Source: Streptomyces cirratus
GTDB taxonomy: Bacteria; Actinomycetota; Actinomycetes; Streptomycetales; Streptomycetaceae
Direction of reading: 5' to 3'
DNA: 64,000 nucleotides
Assembly: GCF_014650775.1 (NCBI RefSeq)
Contig: NZ_BMVP01000003.1
Span: 1 to 64,000 of the forward strand
The notes beneath the pieces were generated by a model, which was not told the origin of the DNA, did no database searches, and worked only from the letters and a program-made list of their open reading frames with translations. The first letter of the stretch is position 1; each line of letters opens with the position of its first letter. Positions 9,094-17,699 of this stretch are shown here, piece by piece. Both the position numbers and the translations under genes were made by a program.

Positions 9094-9449
9094 GCCGGGC
9101 CGCCCTCGCCGCTGTGCGGGGAAGCGGTGTCGTCTCGTTCGAGTTCGGGTCGCCCATGGGCGATTTCCCGGCTGAGGAAGCAATTGAGCGCGGTCCTTCC
9201 CGAGCCGGGTGGTGGCGCGCGTCCACACGGTGCCGATCCGGAGCGCTTCCATCGGCGGCGCGCGGGCAACAGCCACACCGGCGAGGTCGGCGCGACGCGC
9301 TGCGGCCCGGTTTCGGACGGCGACGCCGTGGTCACACGTGAGAGGCGGTGGTCACCGCACTGCCCAGCCGAGCCACTGCCCTTCTCCGCTCCGTTCCGCC
9401 CCGTTCCGTCCTCTCTCTCCTCCCCGACGACCCGAAAGTCCGATCTCCC
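9094..9449. other. Intergenic, no gene recognised
   Basis: Divergent promoter region between the small membrane protein and the permease. All frames are Arg/Pro-rich and do not resemble proteins; no convincing palindrome seen. Confidence 0.5.
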
Positions 9450-10790
9450 GTGAGCATGCAGACAGAACAGTCACCGCCCGACGCGCCCGCGACCCCGCTC
9501 AAGCGCGCACTGACCACACCCCTGCTGTACTTCTTCATCCTGGGCGACGTCCTGGGTGCAGGGGTGTACGTCCTCATCGGCCAGGTCGCGGCGAAGTCGG
9601 GGGGTGCCGTATGGGTGCCGCTGGTCGTGGCCCTGGGGCTCGCGCTGTTGACCGCGGCCTCCTACGCGGAGCTCGCCACGAAGTACCCCCGCTCCGGCGG
9701 AGCCTCGTACTACGCCACCCTCGCCTACGGGCCGTTCGCCGGCTTCGTCACCGGCTTCTGCATGCTCGCGGCCGGCATCGTCTCCGTCGCCGCGCTGGCC
9801 CGGGGCTTCGCCGGCACGTACCTCACCGCGTTCGTCACCTTGCCCGCCGCCCTGGTCGCCGTTCTCTTCCTCACCGTGCTCGCCCTGCTGAACGCGCGCG
9901 GCATCAGCGAGTCCACCCGCGCCAACGTGGTGGCCACGGTCATCGAGGCGAGTGGGTTGTGCCTGATCATCGGCCTGGGCGTGTGGCTCGTCGTGCGGGG
10001 CGACGGCGACCTGGGCAGGTTGACCCAGCTCGGCACGCCCGAGAAGGGCCCGGTATCGGCCGCGCTCAGCGGGGCGGTGCTCGCCTACTACTCCTTCGTC
10101 GGCTTCGAGACGTCCGTGAATGTCGCCGAGGAGACCCGCAACCCCCGCCGCGCCTACCCGCGAGCCCTGTTCGGCGCCCTCGCGATGGCAGGATTCGTTT
10201 ACGCGGCGGTGGGCGCGGCGGCCTCGGCGACGGTCCCCACCAGCATCCTGACCGGGTCCGACGGGCCGCTCCTCGAAGTGGTCCGAGCGGCCGGCGCCGT
10301 ACCCGAGTGGCTGTTCTCTGCCATCGCGCTGGTCGCGGTGGCGAACGGGGCGCTGCTCACCGGCATCATGTGCTCGCGCCTCGCCTTCGGAATGGCCCGC
10401 GAACGGCTCTTGCCCGCCTTCCTCACCCGGGTACTGCCGCGACGTCGCACCCCTTGGGCCGCCATCGCGGCCACCACGGCGCTGTCCCTGCTGCTCGCGC
10501 TGACCGGCGACATCGAGACTCTGGCCGCGACCCTGGTGGCGCTCCTCCTGGTGGTGTTCTTCACCGTCAACACCGCGGTCCTCGTCCTGCGCCGTGACGG
10601 CTCGGGCAACCGCTCGGCCGAGGGCGCGGACGACCACTTCAAGGTGCCGGCGGTGATCCCCGTCCTCGGGGCGCTCTCGTGCGTCCTCCTGGCGACCCAG
10701 GTCGAGGGTGCGGTGTGGGTACGCGGACTCGTCCTGCTGGCGGTGGGGGCGGCGCTCGGCCTCGTCGCCGCGCGACGCGGGTCCTCCTAG
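9450..10790 (+). CDS. APC-family amino acid permease
   Basis: 446 aa, 12 predicted membrane segments. The start is the GTG at 9450 (GTG-AGC-ATG); the ATG two codons later is equally possible. The first helix carries FFILGDVLGAGVYVLIGQVA, equivalent to the GxG(I/V)GAG substrate-binding motif of APC transporters. Other family marks are SYAELATKYPRSGGASYYA and the FVGFETSVNVAEETRNPRR loop after helix 6. It probably imports or exchanges an amino acid or amine; the substrate cannot be read from the sequence. No operon partner. Confidence 0.85.
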   Translation: MSMQTEQSPPDAPATPLKRALTTPLLYFFILGDVLGAGVYVLIGQVAAKSGGAVWVPLVVALGLALLTAASYAELATKYPRSGGASYYATLAYGPFAGFVTGFCMLAAGIVSVAALARGFAGTYLTAFVTLPAALVAVLFLTVLALLNARGISESTRANVVATVIEASGLCLIIGLGVWLVVRGDGDLGRLTQLGTPEKGPVSAALSGAVLAYYSFVGFETSVNVAEETRNPRRAYPRALFGALAMAGFVYAAVGAAASATVPTSILTGSDGPLLEVVRAAGAVPEWLFSAIALVAVANGALLTGIMCSRLAFGMARERLLPAFLTRVLPRRRTPWAAIAATTALSLLLALTGDIETLAATLVALLLVVFFTVNTAVLVLRRDGSGNRSAEGADDHFKVPAVIPVLGALSCVLLATQVEGAVWVRGLVLLAVGAALGLVAARRGSS

Positions 10791-11163
10791 GCAAGCTGCC
10801 AGAGGTGGCCGATCGGCCTCCCCGGACCTCCCTCGGCGCTGGCCTCCCGTGCAGGCGCCCGGATGCCGAAGACACCGAAGGCCCCGTACGGTCCGCCACG
10901 CCCCTGCGGCCTGCCCGTAGCCGTCGGCCATGCGCCGAAAAGCGGACGCGCCGGCGCCCCGGGCGCTCGCGGCCCCAGGTGTGCTGCTTGACCGCGAGAG
11001 CGGCCCGCAGGACCGGAACGTGGTGGCGCACAATTTCGTCGGTCGGCATGGAGGCGAGCCGCTCGAGCCGCATCATGTACAGCGCCTGGCTCCCTCAGCG
11101 GCGTCGCGGTCCGAGCGGCGGGGTGCCGGCGGCCGCGGGAATCGGGACCCGGGAAGCGGCGTT
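10791..11163. other. Intergenic, no gene recognised
   Basis: A 373-bp gap. The minus strand begins a frame with a sensible 30 residues (MMRLERLASMPTDEIVRHHV onward) that then becomes Arg-rich, so at most a remnant is present. Confidence 0.4.
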
Positions 11164-11589
11164 ATGCCACGCATGGTCGACGTACCACCGCAGGGGCATG
11201 AAGGCCGCGGCCTGCCCACCGTGGGGACCGCCCGCGCCCGCCTGACGGCCGACCGCGCAGACACCCTCGCGCGGGCAGCCGTGCTGAGCCGTGATTTCGA
11301 CGGGATCGTCGCGGCCAACGCCCTGAGCGCGGTCGACGACGAGCACGATCCCGAGGGAGGCAGCACGGCCTTCGAGCGAGCCCACGTGGCCTCCCTGATG
11401 GCGCAGGCGCGCGAGCACCTGAGAGAGCTCGACGGAGCCCTTGAGCGACTCGATCAGGGGCGGTACGGACGGTGCGAAGGCTGTGGCGGGACGATTCCAC
11501 CAGAGCGCCTGGAGGTCCGTCCGGCAGCCACCACGTGTGTGCGCTGCGCCGCCCTGTCAGACCTGCGCCGGGTGCAGCGCCCGCACTGA
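11164..11589 (+). CDS. DksA/TraR-family C4 zinc-finger protein
   Basis: 141 aa from the ATG at 11164, with GGAAG 7 nt upstream; the frame open upstream is not protein-like. A helical coiled-coil part (about 20-95, with VASLMAQAREHLRELDGALE) precedes the C4 zinc finger GRYGRCEGCGGTIPPERLEV and CVRCA near the end, the DksA/TraR signature. DksA proteins enter the RNA polymerase secondary channel and modulate initiation; actinomycete versions are poorly studied. Stand-alone. Confidence 0.85.
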   Translation: MPRMVDVPPQGHEGRGLPTVGTARARLTADRADTLARAAVLSRDFDGIVAANALSAVDDEHDPEGGSTAFERAHVASLMAQAREHLRELDGALERLDQGRYGRCEGCGGTIPPERLEVRPAATTCVRCAALSDLRRVQRPH

Positions 11590-12054
11590 TCGCCGCGCCC
11601 GGCGGCACTCCCGACCGGTCGGCGCGTCGAGGTCGTGGTCGCGGTCTTCCGAGGACGGGCGTTCCGCGCCGCTCATCCGGAGGACCTCCACGTGCAGGCC
11701 AAGGGGCGGGGCAGCGCTATTTCGTGTGCACGACATTCACAGGATGTCGTACCGTGGAGCCGATCCTGCGCCGGAGGACTGTCGCAGGCGTTCGGGAATC
11801 CCGATTCCTTCTCTGCCGACTTTGAGGTGACTTCCTATCCCCCAGGCCCTGTAGCGGTCCGCGTTCCCCCACGTTCTGATTCCTCGAACGTGTCCGGGGG
11901 CGGACGTCGCACTGGCCTGAGTTGCGTCACCCTCCCCCGTGGTTCCCCGTCCTTTCCCGGGTGCAGCTCTGCCGTCTGCCCCGGGTCTCGTGATTTTCGG
12001 CCCCGACGCCGCTGTCGGCAGGGCTCCCCCGATCGCCATGCATCAGGAGCCCTC
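11590..12054. other. Upstream region of the DHA2 exporter
   Basis: 465 bp without a recognisable gene. It contains the palindrome at 11730-11750 and a short CGGGA-A-TCCCG hairpin further on. Probably promoter and leader of the exporter. Confidence 0.45.
11730..11750. promoter_or_regulatory. Perfect inverted repeat, candidate repressor operator
   Basis: ACGACAT-N7-ATGTCGT, both arms perfect, 305 nt before the DHA2 exporter start. Shape and spacing suit a TetR- or MarR-family dimer; no such regulator lies in the window, so it would act in trans. Confidence 0.45.
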
Positions 12055-13536
12055 GTGCCCTCCCCCGCCCTCGGCAACCAGCCGCAGCAAACCCCCGAGC
12101 CATCGGCCCGCACCGCATCGGGCCGGGCGCCGCACAGCGCCCCGGCTGCCCGGATCGCCCTCGCGGTGCTGCTGGTCGCCAAGCTCATGGACATCCTCGA
12201 CCAGTCGGTCGCCCTTACCGCCCTGCCCGCCATCCAGGAGTCGATCGGCGCCGGACCGGCGGCGGTGCAATGGGTGACCGCCGGCTACTCCCTGACCGTG
12301 GCCGTCGGTTTGATCACGGGTGGAAGACTCGGCGACATCCACGGCCGCCGCAAGGTCCTGCTCGTCGGCACCGTCGTGTTCGTCGTGGCCTCGCTGCTGT
12401 GCGGCATCGCCACCGGCCCCGGTGTGCTGATCGCCGCCCGCGTGCTCCAAGGCGCCGGAGTCGCCCTGATGATCCCGCAGGTCCTGGCAACCCTCCACGT
12501 CACCCTCGACGGCGAGAACCGCAGCCGGGCCTTCGGTCTCTACGGCGCCGTCCTGTCGCTCGCCAACGTCATGGGGCCGGTGCTGGGCGGTCTCCTCACC
12601 CAGGTGGATCTGTTCGGACTGTCGTGGCGGCCGATCTTCCTGATCAACGTGCCCGTCGGGCTGGCCGTGGTCCTCGTCGGCACGAGGTTCATCCCCGAGT
12701 CGACCGCGCGGACGGCCGACCGGCTCGACCTCACGAGCATGCTGTTGTCCGCCCCGGCCGTGGTCCTGATCATCTTGCCGCTCACCGAGGGCCACGCCCA
12801 CCACTGGCCACTGTGGTGCTTCGCCTCGCTCGCCGCCGGACTTCTCGTGCTCGGCGCCTTCCTGCGCCGACAGCAGCTCAGGAAGGACGACGCCCCGCTC
12901 GTGGCGCTGTCCCTCTTCCGGGGCAAGCAGTTCTCCGGCGGCCTGTCCGCGCAGCTGACGCTCGGCCTGCTGTGCGGGCTGTTCTTCACGACCTGGACTC
13001 TGTACCTCCAGCGCGGGTTGGCCATGAGCCCGCTGGTGGCCGCCGCGGCCTTCGTGCTGCTCGCTCTCGGCGAGCTGGTCGGTGCGACGGTCGCGATGAA
13101 GACCGCCGGTCGCTTCGGGCGTCGCCTGCCCCAGGCCGGCTCCCTGATCGCACTCGCCGCGATGGGGGCATACGGGCTCCAGGTGAGCGGCCGGCAGGCT
13201 GACCTGACCATCCTCGCGATGACCGTCCCGGTCATACTGATCGGCTTCGGCCTCGGCATGGTCGGCGGACCGCTCGCCGACATGTCGCTCGCCGAGGTCC
13301 CGCACGAGCAAGCCGGCTGTGCCTCGGGCCTGTTCAACACCGCGATGCATCTGGGCATCGCCTTCGGCTCTGCACTGACCGCGCTCGTGTTCTTCTCCAC
13401 GACGGGCGGCTCGGCTGACGGCGTGGTCAACCGCGATGCGTTCGCGGGCGTCCTGTGGTGGGCCGGCGGCATCGTGACCCTGATGTGGGCACTGATGTTC
13501 CTCCTGCCCGAGCGGGCGAACAGCCAGGCCGGCTGA
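12055..13536 (+). CDS. DHA2-family MFS drug/efflux transporter
   Basis: 493 aa, about 14 membrane segments. Start is the GTG at 12055 with AGGAG 5 nt upstream. The first loop has LMDILDQSVALTALPAIQES, the DHA2 motif D1; GGRLGDIHGRRKVLLVG is motif A; ARVLQGAGVALMIPQVLATL and the motif-C-like GAVLSLANVMGPVLGGLL of antiporters follow. A proton-driven exporter of drugs or secondary metabolites is expected; the substrate is not predictable. Followed by a hairpin terminator at 13551. Confidence 0.88.
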   Translation: MPSPALGNQPQQTPEPSARTASGRAPHSAPAARIALAVLLVAKLMDILDQSVALTALPAIQESIGAGPAAVQWVTAGYSLTVAVGLITGGRLGDIHGRRKVLLVGTVVFVVASLLCGIATGPGVLIAARVLQGAGVALMIPQVLATLHVTLDGENRSRAFGLYGAVLSLANVMGPVLGGLLTQVDLFGLSWRPIFLINVPVGLAVVLVGTRFIPESTARTADRLDLTSMLLSAPAVVLIILPLTEGHAHHWPLWCFASLAAGLLVLGAFLRRQQLRKDDAPLVALSLFRGKQFSGGLSAQLTLGLLCGLFFTTWTLYLQRGLAMSPLVAAAAFVLLALGELVGATVAMKTAGRFGRRLPQAGSLIALAAMGAYGLQVSGRQADLTILAMTVPVILIGFGLGMVGGPLADMSLAEVPHEQAGCASGLFNTAMHLGIAFGSALTALVFFSTTGGSADGVVNRDAFAGVLWWAGGIVTLMWALMFLLPERANSQAG

Positions 13537-13550
13537 ACCACTTCGGTCGA

Positions 13551-13570
13551 GGTGCCCGCCACCGGGCACC
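13551..13570. terminator. Hairpin terminator of the exporter gene
   Basis: GGTGCCCG-CCAC-CGGGCACC: 8-bp perfect stem and 4-nt loop, 14 nt after the stop. It can serve both converging genes. Confidence 0.6.
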
Positions 13571-13641
13571 CGCGCCCCTCCCCCTCCGCTCCGCGATGGC
13601 CCGCTCGCCCGCGTCACCCCCCGGTGGCTCCGGGCGGAGCG

Positions 13642-14010
13642 TCAGGCCACGGGGAGCCGGTCGAGGAACCCGAGGACCGAGGTGATCCGGCCGTCCTCGG
13701 CCAGCGTGATCACATCCGATCCGGCGACCGGAGCGGAGCCGTCGGCGGTGGACACCAACTCCCAGCCGAAGCGGGCGATGTGATGGTTTCCGTCCACCTC
13801 ACCGGCCCGCGTGAACCGGTGGCCGGGGAACTGCTCGTGTACGGCCCGGATGACGGCCGCGATCGCCTCGTGACCGCGCACGTCGGCCAGCGGGTCGGTG
13901 TACGTCCCTTCCTCGGACCAGGCCGCGGCGACCGCCTTGGCGAGCCCGTCGGCGTCAGCGGCGTTCCACGCCTCGAAGTAGCGGGCGACGGCGGCTACGT
14001 ACATCGTCAT
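13642..14010 (-). CDS. SnoaL-like (NTF2 fold) protein
   Basis: 122 aa from the ATG at 14010 (MTMYVAAVARYFEAWNAADA), AGGAG 6 nt upstream. The cone-shaped NTF2/SnoaL pattern is clear: YFEAWNAADADGLAKAV, GTYTDPLADVRGHEAIAAVI, HRFTRAGEVDGNHHIARFGW, ITSVLGFLDRL. Members are polyketide cyclases, isomerases, dehydratases or simple ligand binders; nothing nearby fixes which. Monocistronic. Confidence 0.85.
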   Translation of the reverse strand: MTMYVAAVARYFEAWNAADADGLAKAVAAAWSEEGTYTDPLADVRGHEAIAAVIRAVHEQFPGHRFTRAGEVDGNHHIARFGWELVSTADGSAPVAGSDVITLAEDGRITSVLGFLDRLPVA

Positions 14011-14581
14011 GGCAGGCTCCTGTGACGTGAAGTGGCTTACGAATGAACGGAGTCGTATCGGGTTCGAAGCCGGAGTGCGCCGGCCCCGAACCCGATGGCT
14101 CCACTCTGCCGCGCTCCGCCCGACCACGCGATTACCCACGAGGTAATGGCGCCCCCGCCCACTGGGGGCCGAACCGCACACCGTTAAGAACTGCTGCGGG
14201 TCGACCACCCGCAGGTCCGGCGAGTCGTGGGCGCCCGATGACCGCCGCCGGCACGTGGTCAGGTCGTTCGCGCCACACCGCACATGGACGCGGACGCGGA
14301 CGCGGAGCGCACCGCATTCCAGATCGACGCGGTCCTCCTCACGACGAACACCGCGCGGCTCGATGACGCCGTGGCAGGGAACAGGAACGGGAAGGTCGTT
14401 GCCGGTTTGCCGGCGCCCCGCGCTGAGGGCGTTGGCGATCTGATCGGGGACCCTCGGGTCGGCCTCGACGCGGTCGGCCCGGTCGTGCCCTTCGGGAAAT
14501 GGATCGCGCTGTCGAGGGTGTGGGTGGCCGACCCGGACCGGATCGGCCTCGGCGCCCGCAGCGGCGCGGCCGCCACCGCGG
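14011..14581. other. Intergenic, no gene recognised
   Basis: Open frames on both strands here are low in protein-like character and match no family I know. Contains the palindrome at 14131-14147. A decayed gene cannot be excluded. Confidence 0.4.
14131..14147. promoter_or_regulatory. Inverted repeat ATTACC-N5-GGTAAT
   Basis: Perfect 6-bp arms, AT-rich against the local background, 120 nt upstream of the SnoaL-like gene. A plausible HxlR- or MarR-type operator. Confidence 0.35.
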
Positions 14582-14624
14582 CCTGCGGTCCCGGTCACGG
14601 ACAGGCCGTGACCGGGACCGCAGG
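14582..14624. terminator. Strong terminator of the GNAT-infA operon
   Basis: Perfect 19-bp stem with the 5-nt loop ACAGG, beginning 30 nt after the IF-1 stop on the minus strand. No T-tract, as usual for Streptomyces terminators. Confidence 0.75.
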
Positions 14625-14654
14625 TTCAACTACCGCAGGAGGTACCGGTCGCCG

Positions 14655-14879
14655 TCAGTTCCGGTACCGGAACACGATCCGGCCGCGTGTCAGGTCGTAC
14701 GGCGGCAACTCCACCAACACCCTGTCTTCCAACATGATCTTGATGTAGTTCTTGCGGATCTTCCCGCTAATGTGGGCGAGCACCTGATGGCCGTTCTCCA
14801 GCTCCACGGTGAACATGGCGCTGCGCAGGCACTCGACGACCCTGCCCTCGACTTCGATGACGTTCTTGTGCTTCGTCAT
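14655..14879 (-). CDS. infA: Translation initiation factor IF-1, second copy
   Basis: 74 aa, full family length. The OB-fold sequence is clear: [58 protein letters not shown]. Its ATG overlaps the stop of the acetyltransferase gene (ATGA). The essential actinomycete infA normally sits in the rpmJ-rpsM ribosomal cluster; no ribosomal genes are near, so this should be a paralogue. Compared with the usual EGTV(V/I)E start it has diverged to EGRVVEC. It binds the 30S A-site; coupling with an acetyltransferase and leader elements upstream suggests conditional expression. Confidence 0.92.
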   Translation of the reverse strand: MTKHKNVIEVEGRVVECLRSAMFTVELENGHQVLAHISGKIRKNYIKIMLEDRVLVELPPYDLTRGRIVFRYRN

Positions 14880-15667
14880 CGCACCAGCTCCAGGTTGCTG
14901 CTCATCGGCCGGGCGCCGATGCCGTCGAACAGGGCCGTGGCTGCTCGGTTCGACTCGTCGACTTCGGCCCAGGCCGTGGCGCACGCGGATCGGTGCAGCG
15001 TGCCCAGCGCGTCGGCGAGCAGTGCCCGCGCGATGCCGCGGCGTTGCTCGTCGGCCCGGACCGCTACCAGCCCGATGCGCGGCCGTTTCACCCTCACCAC
15101 CCGGACGAGTCCCAGGTAGCGGTCCGGCGCCGCGGCCACCGCGTACTTCGTCGGGTCGACGATGGTGTCGCCCTCGGGGCGGGGAATCACCTCGGCGGCC
15201 ATCGACTGCCATCCGACGGTCGCCTCCACTTCCTCGCGGATCGCGCGGTCCACCGCCCGCAGCAGGTTCTCGTCCGCCTGACCGGCGCTCACGATCGTCA
15301 CGCCCGAGGGCGGCACGACCATTTCAAGCCCTGTGACCTGCGGGTCGGTCGGCACGACGTACTCCCACTCCCGGCGCCGGATCGTGAAACCGGCCCGCCG
15401 CCAGCCGGCCGTCAGCTCGACGTCGGCTTCGTCGACCACCGTGTACAGCGGCGCTGACAGTGCTGCCGTCATCGCCTCGGCCAATCGGTCGAAAATGACG
15501 TCGTGCCAGGCATCGATGACGACGAACAAGCGCCCGTCGGCCCGGTGTTCCGCGTGCCCGCGGCCGACCACCAGGTCGTCATCCAGTGCATGCCATTGCC
15601 TGTCCGCGACGCGCGTGATCACCACTGCGTTGTCGCCCAGGCCAGATGTGTAAGGCTTCGTGTTCAT
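14876..15667 (-). CDS. GNAT-family acetyltransferase
   Basis: 263 aa from the ATG at 15667 ([10 protein letters not shown]), GGGAGA 5 nt upstream. The N-terminal part (about 1-110) lacks clear motifs but has EYVVPTDPQ typical of two-part GNATs. The C-terminal acetyl-CoA domain contains [20 protein letters not shown], motif A with QRRGIA as the pyrophosphate loop, then [20 protein letters not shown]. It transfers acetyl from acetyl-CoA to an unknown amine. Coupled (ATGA) to IF-1. A leader ORF (15723-15776) and a hairpin directly before the ribosome site suggest translational or transcriptional attenuation. Confidence 0.88.
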   Translation of the reverse strand: MNTKPYTSGLGDNAVVITRVADRQWHALDDDLVVGRGHAEHRADGRLFVVIDAWHDVIFDRLAEAMTAALSAPLYTVVDEADVELTAGWRRAGFTIRRREWEYVVPTDPQVTGLEMVVPPSGVTIVSAGQADENLLRAVDRAIREEVEATVGWQSMAAEVIPRPEGDTIVDPTKYAVAAAPDRYLGLVRVVRVKRPRIGLVAVRADEQRRGIARALLADALGTLHRSACATAWAEVDESNRAATALFDGIGARPMSSNLELVR

Positions 15668-15679
15668 CGGAGTCTCCCT

Positions 15680-15710
15680 CCAGGAGTGCCTCGATCTCAG
15701 GCGCTCCTGG
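15680..15710 (-). promoter_or_regulatory. Hairpin immediately before the GNAT ribosome site
   Basis: CCAGGAGCGCCT and AGGCACTCCTGG (minus strand) pair over 12 bp with one mismatch around a 7-nt loop. It ends two bases before the GGGAGA ribosome site and begins 12 nt after the leader ORF stop. This arrangement fits an attenuator or a translation-controlling stem. Confidence 0.55.
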
Positions 15711-15722
15711 CGACGCCGAACG

Positions 15723-15776
15723 TCAGCCGCCAGACCGTGACGGGTTGAGGGAGCACCCATGGGTAACTGTGTTCAC
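15723..15776 (-). CDS. 17-aa leader ORF upstream of the GNAT-infA operon
   Basis: GTG start with an excellent GGAGGTGAG ribosome site 8 nt upstream, 17 codons (VNTVTHGCSLNPSRSGG) and a TGA 12 nt before the hairpin. An in-frame ATG at 15791 would add five codons. I do not know this peptide. Its position between a strong ribosome site and a hairpin is that of a leader peptide controlling downstream genes. Confidence 0.45.
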   Translation of the reverse strand: MNTVTHGCSLNPSRSGG

Positions 15777-15791
15777 GGGTCTCACCTCCAT

Positions 15792-16313
15792 ACGACGATT
15801 TCACGGTCCACCGCGAAAGTAACAGCGGGGCACCGCCGGCCTCAAACCCTTTTTCCCACGGACCCGTACCGCCGAACAGCACGCTCCAAGCTCCCCCCGG
15901 GAGCCTCGGTGGACAGCCGGATGCCGCCGGCGCACACCGACGGAAGCATCCGCAAAGCGCGAGCCGCGGGGAGCGGGTACCAGGAATCCCGACCCGTACC
16001 CGGCGAGCAGCCCACGCCCTTCCCTTGCGATCGAGCGGCCCGAGGGCGGCTGGTTTCGCCGGACGTGGCAGACCGGGATGCGCGCCGTGCCCGAGGACCT
16101 GCGAGGTCCCAGCCGTTCGCGACCGGCATCTACTGCCTTCTCCACCCGGGCGAGACCTCTCGCTGGCACCGTGTCCGCTCGGACGAACTGTGGCTGTGGC
16201 ACCGGGGCGGGGGGAACGACAACTAAACGTCCACGGCTGCGCCTTGACCGGCCCTTGCCCCCGGAGGCGACGGCGTGGCGGTCCCGGGAGCCGGCCGCGC
16301 CGCCCGCCCTCGC
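15792..16313. other. Intergenic, no gene recognised
   Basis: About 520 bp upstream of the leader ORF and downstream of the DUF2236 gene. No protein-like frame was found. It should hold the promoter for the GNAT-infA operon. Confidence 0.4.
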
Positions 16314-17699
16314 TCAGGCTCGTCCCAGCAGCGCCGCTCCGGCGACGGCATCACTGCGCGCCGTGAAGAACTGGGTGAACGCGGTGACGAACTCCCCCTC
16401 GTCGATCCGCCCGTCCCCGTCGACGTCCAATTCCCGGAAACCGTCGTTCAGTTCGGCCGGGTGCACTCGGGACCCGCCGAAGAGCACCCGGTACTCGTCC
16501 GGACCCAGGTACCCGCTCCCGTCGGTGTCGGCAGCCCGGAACAGAGCCCGCACCGCGGGTACCAGCCCCTTCTCCAGGTACTCCGGGTCCTTGTCCACGC
16601 CGGCCAGCATCGCGCCGACGAACTCCGCGCACGTCACGGCGCCGTCCCCGTCGGTGTCAGAGCTCTGGCGCAACTGCTGCCACCACCCCTCGAACGCGCT
16701 GTACAGCACGTCCTCCCGCTCCACGGGCAGTTCGAGCCGCCAGCACATGGTGTGGACCATGGCCTGGAGGTCGGCGGAGTCGACCCGGCCGTTGCCGGTC
16801 TGGTCCAGAACCTGGCGGAAGAAGCTCTCCAGCCGGGCCGGACGGGAGTCGACGCTCCTCGGCCGCGGCACGCGCGCGGGCGGCGCGCCGCCGGCCTCGG
16901 AGCGGTGGCGGTAGCGCACGCGGTCCGGTGCAAGGTTCATGGCGTGACGCAGCCCGTGGTGCAGCGTCCACGACAGGGCGGTGCCCGCGCGCCCTCGGGA
17001 CGTCCCGAACCGCTCGTGCCAGGCCGGTGGCAGATCGCTGACGGTCAGGGTGGTCAGCGTCCACGCGATCACCGCCCGCAACGCCGGCCACGCGGGCCCC
17101 AGCCGCGCCAGCCGTCGCGGTACGGGCGCCTCGCGCAGCATCTCGTAGAGCAGGTGGCGGACCTCGTCGCCGTACTCCAGCACCTCCCGCACGTGCCGAT
17201 CGACGTACGCGGGGACCTCCGCGGCACTCGCCGGGACCGCCTCGCGGGGAATCCCGAGCGCCCCGCACACTTCCAGGAACTCGCCGTACAGCACGTCGAG
17301 CTCGCGCGCCGACAGCGGATCGCCGCCCAGCTCGCGCATCGCGGTCATGGCCTCGTACAGCGTCACCATCACCCAGCCGCGCACCTCGGGATCCTCGGCG
17401 GAGAATGTCCGTCCGGCCGCGTCGGTCCCCCGGATCCGCCGGTGCGTCCTGGCCAGCCGCGCCACTTCCAGCTGCCGCTCCTCGGGCCCGGCGAAGAACA
17501 ACCGGCTCCCGCTCTCCATGGTGTGCTCGATCCGCCGCCAGGGGTGCGCGCGATAGGTGGAGTACCGGTCCATCCCGGCCGCCACCACCGGGTGTGCGAT
17601 CTGCAACACGAGCAACCGCCAGGCCACCAGCCCGATCCGCCGCTCTCCGAGCGTCCGCCGCAGCAGGGTCTCGACTTCGGGTGACGCCACAGAGGACAC
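16314..17699 (-). CDS. DUF2236 (MpaB-like oxygenase) domain fused to four EF-hands
   Basis: 461 aa, GTG start with GGAG upstream. Residues about 15-260 are a DUF2236/MpaB-type domain (LLVLQIAHPVVAAGMDRYST, with the conserved HP, then WVMVTLYEAM), the family of heme-dependent latex-clearing and MpaB oxygenases. The C-terminal third holds four calcium-binding loops near residues 298, 348, 391 and 423 (DQTGNGRVDSAD, DTDGDGAVTCAE, DTDGSGYLGPDE, DVDGDGRIDEGE), arranged as two EF-hand pairs. A calcium-responsive oxygenase is inferred. No signal peptide. Monocistronic. Confidence 0.82.
   Translation of the reverse strand: MSSVASPEVETLLRRTLGERRIGLVAWRLLVLQIAHPVVAAGMDRYSTYRAHPWRRIEHTMESGSRLFFAGPEERQLEVARLARTHRRIRGTDAAGRTFSAEDPEVRGWVMVTLYEAMTAMRELGGDPLSARELDVLYGEFLEVCGALGIPREAVPASAAEVPAYVDRHVREVLEYGDEVRHLLYEMLREAPVPRRLARLGPAWPALRAVIAWTLTTLTVSDLPPAWHERFGTSRGRAGTALSWTLHHGLRHAMNLAPDRVRYRHRSEAGGAPPARVPRPRSVDSRPARLESFFRQVLDQTGNGRVDSADLQAMVHTMCWRLELPVEREDVLYSAFEGWWQQLRQSSDTDGDGAVTCAEFVGAMLAGVDKDPEYLEKGLVPAVRALFRAADTDGSGYLGPDEYRVLFGGSRVHPAELNDGFRELDVDGDGRIDEGEFVTAFTQFFTARSDAVAGAALLGRA

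Noticed and set aside
10639..11076. Minus-strand ORF beginning MMRLERLASMPTDE
   Set aside because: Only the first 30 residues look protein-like; the rest is Arg/Pro-rich and overlaps the permease gene.
12043..13617. Long frame antisense to the DHA2 exporter
   Set aside because: Shadow frame rich in Gly, Glu and Arg; the exporter on the plus strand has a ribosome site and family motifs.
14043..14576. Overlapping frames between the SnoaL-like gene and the terminator
   Set aside because: Both strands are open but neither gives a convincing start, ribosome site or family resemblance.
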